Part shown: positions 24,712-35,655 of the stretch, piece after piece
Numbering within the stretch: position 1 is the stretch's first letter
Layout: each line of letters begins with the position of its first letter
Position numbers and translations under genes: made by a program
Assembly (NCBI RefSeq): GCF_001039355.2
Contig: NW_019776007.1
Location: forward strand, 76,289-140,288
Direction of reading: 5' to 3'
Source of the DNA: Lingula anatina
Lineage: Eukaryota > Brachiopoda > Lingulata > Lingulida > Lingulidae
DNA: 64,000 bases
The notes under the pieces: model-generated
What the model was told of the DNA's origin: nothing
Databases searched by the model: none
Seen by the model: only the letters and a program-made list of their open reading frames with translations

Positions 24712-24944
24712 CACTGCCCCGGTTCTTCTGACCACCGAGACAACCACCACGGATTCCGACAAAATAAAGAAAAAGGGGGAGAGTACAGTGGCGGCACCTG
24801 GTGGTCCTTGCCAAAATAACTGCGTGGAAAACACGGTCAGTGATAAGACACCACCTGAGAAACCTGAACGTAGTAAACCGGTGATATTCACGTAGCGTTA
24901 TGTAATGACGTGATTGTGTGACGCCACCCCTTTTTATGAATGTT

Positions 24945-24950
24945 ATTAAA
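24945..24950 (+). promoter_or_regulatory. Possible poly(A) signal ATTAAA of the channel gene
   Basis: ATTAAA lies about 50 bp after the shifted-frame stop (24895) and about 235 bp after the assembled stop. An AATAAA also occurs at 24763-24768, between the two stops. Confidence 0.4.
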
Positions 24951-27054
24951 AAAACATGACGATGATGCAGAATTTAAAAGGTAAATACGTAACGACAAGT
25001 CCATATAGAGTTGACAAAATCCCGTAAGTTGTACATAGATTATTTCATGACCCGGATGCTGTTGATGGTTAGTGCTGATTTATTGTTGCCATGGAGACAA
25101 TGTGATGTAATCTAACCCCATATTTACAAGCATATTGACGCCACATTGACGTCATGGATACAAATCAAGACGAAACGTCTGCGGATGCGGCTTAAAAAGG
25201 TAAAGGACGTTTTGATAAGAGTCGTATTTGAGGATTATGTTGAAGAAACTGTCTGGTGAATCAAGCTGGGGCATCTGACGAAAAAAACGGCGATGCATCC
25301 AGATGAAGTTGCTGGCCAAATAGGGTGTATTTTTAAAAGAATGTAATGCTATAGAAAAAGACAGTATAATGCAAGTTCTCGGTGTTACGTGTGTAACCCA
25401 CCGTTAGATTTTCAACTTTCAAATACAGAATGCAGAAAAGTTAATGAAAGCGCCAATGGTGAATTTGAGAACTTCTTATAAGAGTTGGTCTTGATAGATG
25501 TTTGTCTGTGTGTTGTGTTTCTTCCAACAGATTTGATGACTCACTTCAAGTTTATTGTCTATTTATGGATTTCTAATCGCTGCAGCTTGGTTGATTTAAA
25601 AAAACTGTGATATAGTGTTCAACTCGAAGCGAGTCACATCCGAAATGAGAAACTACCAGTGGGACTAGGGCATAAATCTTGTCATATAGGACTTGAGCCC
25701 CGATATTCCTCCTGAGCCGCGTTCAAGCTGTGCCTAGTTTGTGGTTTGAATACCATGTGGCAATATATAGTGCAAGGTCGGATGAAATATCCGGTAAAGC
25801 CTTAGTTGATAATATATATCGTTCACAAATGTGCGTCTTTGCGCCTTACCTATGCTAAACTTGCAACAAACGATAGTGATGACGTTGACATGTAACTATC
25901 AAGTGATATAAACGTAGAACAGCGCTTTCGTTTTCACAAATTAAAAACGAAACATGCCGGTATTTAATTTATCTTGTAGTTTTATTATTCTCCTTCATTA
26001 ATGTAGGAAGGAAGGTAAATTTAGCGACAGGAGCCAGTGCTTGACAAGCAACCTGTGGCGATGGGCTTTGCCTAATATACACCTTTTTAAAGTTACTCTG
26101 AAGCAATTACCAACTGCTTAAGGCGCTGTTATTCCTGCATGGCGAAATGTACGCTGTATGTAATATACATAATATGCACGATTATTATGATGCTGGTACT
26201 CCAGTACTCACCTTAAAAATTACGAGACTCAGAAAACCCGCTGTGCTTTTTATGGTGTAATTTCCTTGTTGTCAATGCCGAATAATGAATGATAGAATAG
26301 CAAACTGCATAAGCGTGTTGATACTATATTTGCGCTTGTGATGCTACATTAACTGTAAATGTATAAATGTGGCCTTGCACAGCACTCTCTTTCTCAGAGT
26401 TATACATGTTACTCTTCTTTACACAGCGTACGCTTATCATAACTGTTTTATTTCAACGGGTATCGCAAGCACGTGCTCGTGTAAGGGGCGACATGGGGGA
26501 GGCTTGGATATTCAGGGTGCCGATATGGTATTTCGCAATGTACGTTCTAGTGGAGCAAGCCGAGTTCGCAACTGATTCTTTGTAGTACTGGCGTTGCTGC
26601 ACCTTGTTATATGTAGACATATCTTGCCTCTGTGAACAAATACCGTACTCGCCAAAGGTGTTAAGTTTTAAGACTACTAAGTCTCTTATCATGTTTGTTA
26701 TGCTTGTGATTCGGTACTGATAAAATATTGAATTTACATACCAACCTTTAGCAGCAAGTAGAAACAATGAAGCTTTGAATATTAGGGTTGTTCACGTTTT
26801 CGAAACCAATGAAACCACGTACTTCATTGGTCTGTGTATATACATATATGTACGTTTGATAAGCATACATTAAGTTCTTTCATTGGTGTGATCCACTTTG
26901 TGTCTAGACGTACTGGGTTCGTAAGTGGTTCTGTTAGGTTAGTTGTACTGTTTATATGCCTTTAAACGTTAAGTTTTGTATCGGACATATTGTCTGCAAG
27001 AGGTCTGTTCAGTTTGTTTCTGTGTTCAGTTGGTACATATTCTGTACACGTTTA
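24951..27054. other. Intergenic region downstream of the channel gene
   Basis: No gene recognised. A single CRE (TGACGTCA) lies at 25147-25154. Two overlapping frames at 26367-26585 have no domain. Confidence 0.6.
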
Positions 27055-29523
27055 TTGTTATCAACTTGCTTAGCACCATGGGTGTTGCCGTTAAATCTCT
27101 GAAGCACTTTGTTCAGGCAACTCTTCGGGCATAAAAGCCTGATAGGACATCTGGGGGTCTTGGTGGAAAGGGGGTGAAACGCTTTAGATACAAAATAAGC
27201 AGAACAACGTAGATTACAGTGGGTAAGACACTGATCCAACGTAATGTTTTCCGGACTTTAATTCCAGGACTTATTGTTGATTTGAAAAGTAGTGGCAAAA
27301 AACGGCGGATGGCATTGGGCAACAATTCTTTCTGGTTTACGGCATCCGTTAGGAAAAAACTGATTTTGTCTGATTTATCAGATAAGAGACTTCCTCGTTC
27401 CTGCACAGATTTTCTAGACATCAGTTTATCTACATGCCTAGTATACCTCTGTAAAAAAGGAAGCCCCATCTATCATCTTATCAAAATGCCTCTAGCAGTT
27501 TGGGTATGTATATGACGTAGCATCTTTCAATACTGATAGGCCAAATGAAAAGCCGGATGTGACGTAAACAGAATCACCAAAATTTGTGTCAGCGATTTGG
27601 GCCAAGAAAACGTGTATTTAACATTGATTTTGCATTGGATTTGCTGCATTTGATCTGAAAAAAAAAACTTTTGTAAAATATCTTATTTGAATTTACTCTG
27701 GTAACAACGCAGAGAACACAATCATTATTTCTACTTCTAGTTTGAAAGGCCGTGGCCTCTTGTTCGTATTTCTAACTAAGGATAAGAACAAAAATATTAT
27801 ACCTCACATAATCCTATTTTTTTCAAGGGGAACAATAACTTTTTTACAATAATAATATTCGTGCAACACGATGCAGTCTCTATACGCTTGAATGGAAAGG
27901 CTTCAAACATAGTTTTTTTTCGAAAGTTGCACAAGTAATTGACTTGTTCCACGTAACAGCTTGTAAAATACCAAGGTTGAGCGATTTCCGTATCGGAAGT
28001 CTTGCAAGACATGGAATGGTTAGGCTACTACGTGGTGTTGAGAGTCTTGGTCGAACGATTAACCTATGTTACCTTATGTAGGCCTATTTATTTCGGATTA
28101 TGAAATAAAATAAAGAAACTCTCTAACATAAACAAAATACAAATTATAGACACTGCATCACGGGGAGATAAGGTCCATTAAATAGCATAATAGTACGAAA
28201 TATCAGAAGGTTGTGACCTCTATTCATCAATCACGGGATTGGTGCCAAGTGTGGGCTTGTTAATAGAAAATGATCCAAAAATATCTTCCACGCTTGTTCG
28301 ACAGAGAAATTGGCATTTAACATTCGAAGGATGCGTAACAGCAATACTTCGAACCCCGTTTACATAATTCAAGATGAAGAAATCTGATCCAAGGCCCCCG
28401 TCCATCGTACAAGTGACGTCAAGTACAAAGACTTTCAAGATTGCGTAAATAACGTATGATTTGAAGCATTAGCAATGTCTTTTTCTATTTCCAAATCGGC
28501 ACAATATTTCATTCAATTGGACCGGTTTACCTTCAATCAAAGTAAATAAAAAATTGTTCTTTACATTAAGACCAATTTTCTTGGTTAAGTTATTTTGGGA
28601 AACGGGCTGATTAGTGAACAAAGTTGTTTTCACGATAGGTGGAGCGCGAATCAATACTTGCGTTTTAAGGAGGTGCTTCAGACGACAACATCCATGATGT
28701 CAAAGGCAGATAAAATTGTACTTATGTTATTGTGATTAAAGGGCTATCCGTGAGAATTTTGTCGCCTTTATTTCATTTCTTTCTTTTTAAATAACCTGTA
28801 GTCAAGTCAAAAGGGCATGTTGCACTGCTTACAGTGCGTGTTCTACTTAAATGGATAGATCTGCTCAAAAACGGGACTTTGCACGAGAGTGAAATACAAG
28901 TAATGCATTTGATCGCCCATTGAAGTCCAAGTGAAGAGAAAGGTAGTCTTGAAGAAGTACATTTAGAGTTTGGAACTTATGAGGGATGATCAGTAAAAAC
29001 CCAAAAAAGCCGATGATGCAGATTTATTTTTGCGACAAATTTTCACGGGCAGTCCTTTTACCTGTTATTCGTACACTGCAATGTGTATTCCTTAACCAAA
29101 CTTTCAACTATCACAACATTCCTGACTCCCGTTGTTTATTTACTTTATTAATTTTTAAATGTTTTTCTTCTGTTTTGAACCCCACACGATCTCCTTTGAC
29201 ACACACGTATTTATACACATACAACCAATTTTTCACATTTTAAAGAAATCATATATGTTTTTCCTGTGTAAACTGCAACATCATTTTTAGGTCGCCAGTT
29301 CAGTTGCTGTATTTAAATGGTGTAGATGACATCATCAGTGTTTGTGTTAAAGTTGATGACATCCTCATTGCTTGTGTTCCTATATCTGACATCATGGGCC
29401 GAAGTGTTATTATGCAATTACCAGCAATGCAGGTATAACATTATGATTGGTTCTTTTGAATGGAATATATTTTAGTATCAAATGAGTCCAAAGCTTGGAT
29501 GGAAAACTGGTACTTTACATCTA
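27055..29523. repeat. Direct duplication, copy 1 (~2.47 kb)
   Basis: Begins TTGTTATCAACTTGCTTAGC and ends GGTACTTTACATCTA, followed by an N at 29524. It is matched along its length by 29525-32016 with scattered substitutions and small indels. Frames of about 100-118 codons near its start exist on both strands (27113-27469 -, 27219-27515 +) and in both copies, but neither looks coding: the copies differ by amino-acid replacements in both frames and the minus frame is shifted near its C-terminal end. Other conserved small frames (28220-28438 -, 28986-29243 +) are equally unrecognised. Confidence 0.95.
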
Positions 29524-29524
29524 N

Positions 29525-32016
29525 TTGTTATCAACTTGCTTAGCACCATGGATGTTGCCGTTAAATCTCTGAAGCACTTTGTTCAGGCAACTCTTCGGGC
29601 ATAAAAGCCTGATAGGACATCTGGGGTCCTGGTGGAAAGGGGGTGAAACGCTTTAGATAAAATGAGCAGAACAACGTAGATTACAGTGGGTAAGACACTG
29701 ATCCAACGTAATGTTTTCCGGACTTTAATTCCAGGACTTATTGTTGATTTGAAAAGTAGTGGCCAAAAACGGCGGATGGTATTGGGCAACAATTCTTTCT
29801 GGTTTATGGCATCCGTTAGGAAAAAGCTGATTTTGTCTGATTTATCAGATAAGAGACTTCCGCGTTCCTGCACAGATTTTCTAGACATCAGTTTATCTAA
29901 ACGCCTAGTATATCTCTGTAAAAAAGGAAGCCCCAACTATCATCTTATCAAAATGCCTCTGGCAGTTTGGGTATGTAGGCCTATGACGTAGCATCTTTCA
30001 ATACTGATGGGCCAAATGAAAAGCCGGATGTGACGTAAACAGAATCACCAAAATTTGTGTCAGCGATTTGGGCCAAGAAAACGTCCATTTAACATTGATT
30101 TTGCATTGGATTTGCTGCATTTGATCTGAAAAAAAAAAAAAACTTTTGTAAAATATCTTATTTGAATTTACTCTGGTAACAACGCAGAGAGCACAATCAT
30201 TATTTCTACTTGTAGTTTAAAAGGCCGTGGCCTCTTGTTCGTATTTCTAACTAAGGATAAGAACAAAAAATTATACCTCACATAATCCTATTTTTTTTCA
30301 AGGGGAACAATAACTTTTTACAATAATAACATTCTTGCGACACGATGCAGTCTCTATACGCTTGAATGGAAAGGCTTCAAACATAGTTTTTTCGAAAGTT
30401 GCACAAGTAATTGACTTGTTCCATGTTAACAGCTTGTAAAATACCAAGGTTGAGCGATTTCCGTATCGGAAGTCTTGCAAGACATGGAATGGTTAGGCTA
30501 CTACGTGGTGTTTAAGAGTCATGGTCGAACGATTAACCTATGTTACCTTATGTAGGCCTATTTATTTCGGATTATGAAATAAAATAAAGAAACTCTCTAA
30601 CATATTAAACAAAATACGAATTATAGACACTGCATCACGAGGAGATAAGGTCCATTAAATAGCATAATAGTAGGCCTACGAAATATCGATCAGAAGGTTG
30701 TGACCTCAATTCATCAATCACGGGATTGGTGCCAAGTGTGGGCTTGTTAATTGAAAATGATCCAAAAATATCTACCACGCTTGCTCGACAGAGAAATTGG
30801 CATTTAACATTCGAAGGATGCGTAACAGCAATACTTCGAACCCCGTTTAATTCAAGATGAAGAAATCTGCTCCAAGGCCCCCGTCCACCGTACGACAAGT
30901 GACGTCAAGTACAAAGACTTTCTTGCGTAAATAACGTATGATTTGAAGCATTAGCAATGTCTTTTTCTATTTCCAAATCGGCACAATATTTCATTCAATT
31001 GGACCAGTTTACCTTCAATCAAAGTAAATAAAAAAATATTGTTCTTTACATTAAGACCAATTTTCTTGGTTAAGTTATTTTGGGAAACGGGCTGTAGTGG
31101 TCATTAGTGAACAAAGTTGTTTTCACGATAGGTGGAGCGCGAATCAATACTTGCGTTTTAAGGAGGTGCTTCAGACGACAACATCCATGGTGCCAAAGGC
31201 AGATAAAATTGTACTTATGTTATTGTGATTAAAGGGCTATCCGTGAGAATTTTGTCGCCTTTATTTCATTTCTTTCTTTTTAAATAACCTGTAGTCAAGT
31301 CAAAAGGGCATGTTGCACTGCATACAGTGCGTGTTCTACTTAAATGGATAGATCTGCTCAAAAACGGGACTTTGCACGAGAGTGAAATACAAGTAATGCA
31401 TTTGATCGCCCATTGAAGTCCAAGTGAAGAGAAAGGTAGGCTTGAAGAAGTACATTTAGAGTTTGGGACTTATGAGGGTTGATCAGTAAAAACCTAAAAA
31501 AGCCGATGATGCAGATTTATTTTTGCGACAAATTTTCACGGGCAGTCCTTTTACCTGTTATTCGTACACTGCAATGTGTATTCCTTAACCAAACTTTCAA
31601 CTATCACAACATTCCTGACTCCCGTTGTTTATTTACTTTATTAATTTTTAAATGTTTTTCTTCTGTTTTGAACCCCACACGATCTCCTTTGACACAAACG
31701 TATTTATACACATACAACCAATTTTTCACATTTTAAAGAAATCATATATGTTTTTTCTGTGTAAACTGCAACATCATTTTTAGGTCGCCAGTTCAGTTGC
31801 TGTATTTAAATTGTTTAGATGACATCATCAGTGTTTGTGTTAAAGTTGATGACATCATCATTGCTTGTGTTCCTATATCTGACATCATGGGCCGAAGTGT
31901 TATTATGCAATTACCAGCAATGCAGGTATAACATTATGATTGGTTCTTTTGAATGGAATATATTTTAGTATCAAATGAGTCCAAAGCTTGGATGGAAAAC
32001 TGGTACTTTACATCTA
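29525..32016. repeat. Direct duplication, copy 2 (~2.49 kb)
   Basis: A second copy of 27055-29523, starting immediately after the N at 29524 and ending at the same CATCTA. It differs by point changes, homopolymer length and small insertions (for example GGCC-containing insertions near 29977 and 30674, and a missing block near 30849). Divergence at this level fits two alleles of a polymorphic marine invertebrate as well as a recent tandem duplication. Confidence 0.95.
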
Positions 32017-32725
32017 AAAATGCCAATCAATAATTATTTCAACAAATGAATAAAAAAGAATTCTACACATAAATTTAAATGTATCTTTAAAGGCATTATG
32101 TGACCCAATTCATTAGTTCATATACCACTGGCACTTGTTTTCAACCTCTTGTTTTACTGAATCATTTGATTTCATTAATTGTTAAAATGTGATTTCAAAC
32201 CAGTGTTACTTACCAAGATTATGTAATAAATGGCTTTTTTATTTGAAAATATTGTTCTTTATCCTTTGCCTCTGATATCCTTTTAGTTAAATTTGATATT
32301 TAAAAATATAAAGGAAGCTTTACAGCCATTCAAGCAACTTTGCTTTTTTTTTTTTTTTTTGGCATCACAAGAACTTGTTGGCAAGTAGATTGAAAATGTC
32401 CTAGTAGTGATAGTGGTGATCAAATATCCATAAAATACATAAAATAATGTCTATCAAAAAAGAAGACAATCCGTTTGTTGTGCCATTCAGTTGAACTTTT
32501 AAGTGTTAGGCTATAGATTTGCATATTAAAATAACATTATGCCTTTATTAGCCATGCACATTAAATTTTATTTTTTGTCCCTCCTCCCTATATTTAGGCT
32601 GTCATCACTTCCCCAATCCATCATTAACATGATGATTGTATTAATACTTTCCATACCACATAACCATATAATCATGAACAAGCAATGGATAAAAGAGGCA
32701 GTAGTACACAAAAAATTACTTTTTC

Positions 32726-32729
32726 AAAA

Positions 32730-32753
<24 letters not shown>
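32726..32753 (+). repeat. Poly(A) tract
   Basis: About 28 A in a row, followed by CTACTAGTAAAG. No target-site duplication recognised. Confidence 0.9.
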
Positions 32754-32761
<8 letters not shown>

Positions 32762-33207
32762 AAAGTCTTTAAAATAATACAGAGTGAGTATAAGTTTAAC
32801 AATAAATATTTGAAATATGAAAAAATTGATACTCACTGGACATTTGATTTAAAAACATCTGCTTCATCTTGATCAAGATGCAACAACTCTTAAGATTACA
32901 AATCTTTGGTGTAATAAAATCTGAAATCTTTGTTTTTAAACTGAACAAGAATAACATGAATTGTTTTACTTTCAAAATTTTGAAATGCCTCTCAAAAAGC
33001 ACAGGCAACAGAAGGTTCATTAATTGAAACTGTAGGTAAGACTGAAATATATTTCAAGATCATTTATGTCATGCGTGTGCCACCCATCTTAATAATGTAT
33101 TTAAAAAATTCAGATTAACAGTGGGCCAGTAGCCTCACTTCAGTCTATTGATCTGTTCCTCTCTTCACTAAGAGCCTTTACTCGCAGACTCCAAAAGTTC
33201 CCATGAT

Positions 33208-33311
33208 GGTACTTTGCAAATCTTGATGAATATGTCACACAGGTACTTTGCAAATCAATATGAATATATCACACAGGTACTTTGCAAATCTTGATGAATA
33301 TGTCATACAGG
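33208..33311. repeat. Three tandem 34-bp units
   Basis: GGTACTTTGCAAATC begins units at 33208, 33242 and 33276. Each continues with a form of TTGATGAATATGTCACACA. It lies just beyond the VPS8 poly(A) signal. Confidence 0.9.
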
Positions 33312-33378
33312 ATGTCACTTATAGCTGATGATATGCCATAATGGTATATTACCACTGAACCAATTTGTGTGACAACTG

Positions 33379-33384
33379 TTTATT
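33379..33384 (-). promoter_or_regulatory. VPS8 poly(A) signal AATAAA
   Basis: TTTATT on the + strand reads AATAAA in the gene's direction, about 57 bp past the VPS8 stop codon. Spacing fits a short 3' UTR. Confidence 0.6.
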
Positions 33385-33440
33385 TCGTGCAAACTGCATA
33401 CTGAAATACAATAATTTAAATATAATGTCATCTTGTGGCC

Positions 33441-35655
33441 TTAGTCTGCCAACATATGTGAAGGTGGTGGCGCCAGTCGTAGCTGGAATCTCTCGTTGTG
33501 GAGTAAACTTGTGGCAGCTGGCCTGTACCTCTGGTTGACTTCAGCTCTAGATAGCTCTTCTAAGAATGCCAACTAGAACAGAATAGAATATTAAAGAATA
33601 GAATAAAAGAACTGGGCCCCATAACTCGAAAGCATCGCGCATTGCGAACGAGCGCAACTGTCTCGATTCCATAACTTGCCCATACTGGCCCCATATAATA
33701 CAATGCAGCCTCTATGTGATATTGCTATTCGCAATATGCGATGCTTTCGAGTTCCGGGGCCTTGGTCTGTAGGCAGGTTTGGGGTGTTTGGGGGGGGTTC
33801 AAACAAAACACCCTTTGGGTCAGAAAAAGGTTTGCCCTTAATCAAAATTTGATCTAGGTTCTACAGTATTTTGGTGAAAAGGGCCATTTTTTAGAAAAAA
33901 TTCCTTTAAAATTTCTGGCATAACTACAGGCCTGAAATAAGATCCATTACATCCACGACATCGGCTGAATGGTGGGTTTGGCCATCTTGTTTACTAAAAT
34001 GAGGCACCTTGTCCTCCTTCATCACATATCAAATTACATATAAAATTCCTTGGTGAGTGGCAGACAATACAATAAACAACCAGCATCAAGACAGTAACAC
34101 TGCCAGCTCATTGTCCTGGACATTTAAATCATTTAATCAAATCCCATCTGCCCAGGTCTATGTTATTGCATACTCTAAGGAGTGAACTAAATGATTTTAT
34201 GGCACGCGGCTTTGTCCAGAGGGACAGTTTGTCTTCGATGATTTGTTAAAACATCTGCTCAATATCTTTCACGTATTGTTATCTTAACAGAACAGTCACT
34301 TATCTGGAACTCGTGTTCCTTCTCATCACCTGATTGTCTTGATGTATTGATCATATATCAGGGAATGGTTTACCACAAAACGGCTTAGAATAACAGTTAC
34401 TTAGTACAAGTATATGTACGTAAGCAAGATCTACTCTACAAAAACTGCTTTAACTCTAAGATAACTGCTAAAATGCATTTGTTGATAATTCAAGGAGTAA
34501 ATTAGTAGTTCAAAACACTAGATTTTCTAGGATGGTCTGGTTCATAAAGAGACAAAACAAAAAGTTATTAATGTCCACAGTGTATAATGTGCAGAATTAA
34601 ATCATTACAGAAAAACCTTACTTTATAATTCCTTCATACATTGTACTAGAACTTGTAGATTTAGCCATACAACATTGTTTGTTTCACATGCACATACTTA
34701 TATGTATTTCACATTCATTACAACTTTTATTCATATATCATTGTCAATTCTCATTAAGCTTCATTTCTTTACTATAGTTTTGGACCACCCACCAACAAAT
34801 CCCTATGATGCCCATGCAAATTGAGCACTGAGTAAATGGATACTTTCAACTTATGGGCTTCTTTTTACAGTAAACTTAGTCTGAAGTAACTTTAAGGGAG
34901 GAAAACTTTATTGCACTTTGACCAAAGACACACAAGTTCATCTAGTTTAATTTGTGATGAACAACTTGTGTCAGTCAATAAAGTCAGTAAGCAAACATGC
35001 AACAAGTTTTGGGCAAAATCAATAGAAAACCAAGAATGGCAATATTTTCATGGAAGCAGCATCAATTTACACACTTGAAACACTATCTTTGAGATCAATA
35101 GTAAAAACAAGCCTGGCAAAGGCTTGATTCACATTGACAAGGAGAACTAAGTGCATATAATTAAGAGTCAATCTTCATTTTCACCTTCAGAATTAGCAGT
35201 TTCCTACCTGCTACAATAACAGCATCAAACACTTCACTAAATAACCTATTTAGTAAATAAATAAATATTAACTTGATAAAATAAAGGACGTATAAAGTAA
35301 TTTCTTTTCCCTTGTTTAAATGCAAACTACAAATAATTAAATTGTGCCAACCACTTTTCATTTTTTTTCTTTCCTTGAGTCCCATTAGCCAGAAATCATT
35401 TGGCAAGAAAGGCAGGAGAGAGCAATTATTTTTACTATCGTCAATTTGTGATAAATCTTTAGGTCTTGAATGAGGAATCATCATTTTGTGTACTCCATCA
35501 GTATGAAGCACTATAAAATAAAAGGAGAGGATACAAGTTACCTATTAATACAATTCTTAAATCTTCTGTAAATGAAAAATAAATCAACCTACCCTCGATG
35601 GAGTCTTCATCATTTTTCTAATTGTATCAACAGAATGGAGCTGCTCTTCATTCAT
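33441..35655 (-). CDS. VPS8 exons 38-39 (C-terminal tail)
   Basis: Exon 38 (35593-35655, 21 codons: MNEEQLHSVDTIRKMMKTPSR) joins in phase 0 to exon 39 (33441-33572), which reads LAFLEELSRAEVNQRYRP, then NERFQLRLAPPPSHMLAD and TAA at 33441. The conserved L-x-x-L-x-E-L-S and FQL-x-L-x-PPP motifs identify the VPS8 C-terminus and show that the 1.9-kb intron between them (33573-35592) is real. An intervening acceptor at 35511 would add ten codons ending in a stop and delete this motif. Confidence 0.9.

Larger units (their letters stand above)
32017..33440. other. Intergenic region between duplication and VPS8 3' end
   Basis: AT-rich, with a poly(T) at about 32344-32360, a poly(A) of about 28 at 32726-32753 and a 34-bp triplicated repeat at 33208-33311. 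The poly(A) could be the tail of a retroposed sequence, but nothing recognisable precedes it. Confidence 0.6.
33573..35592 (-). other. VPS8 intron 38
   Basis: Holds two abutting inverted-repeat elements (33615-33761 and about 33763-33934). The remainder shows nothing I can name. Confidence 0.75.

Noticed and set aside
27113-27469. 118-codon minus-strand frame (and its 117-codon copy at 29583-29936), with a plus-strand frame opposite
   Set aside because: Both strands are open, no family is recognised, the copies differ by replacements in both frames, and the minus frame is shifted near its C-terminal end. More likely chance frames in the duplicated segment.
35481-35510. Possible VPS8 terminal mini-exon (ten codons ending in a stop)
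   Set aside because: It has an acceptor and the right phase, but using it would remove the conserved C-terminal FQL-x-L-x-PPP motif found in phase at 33441-33572.
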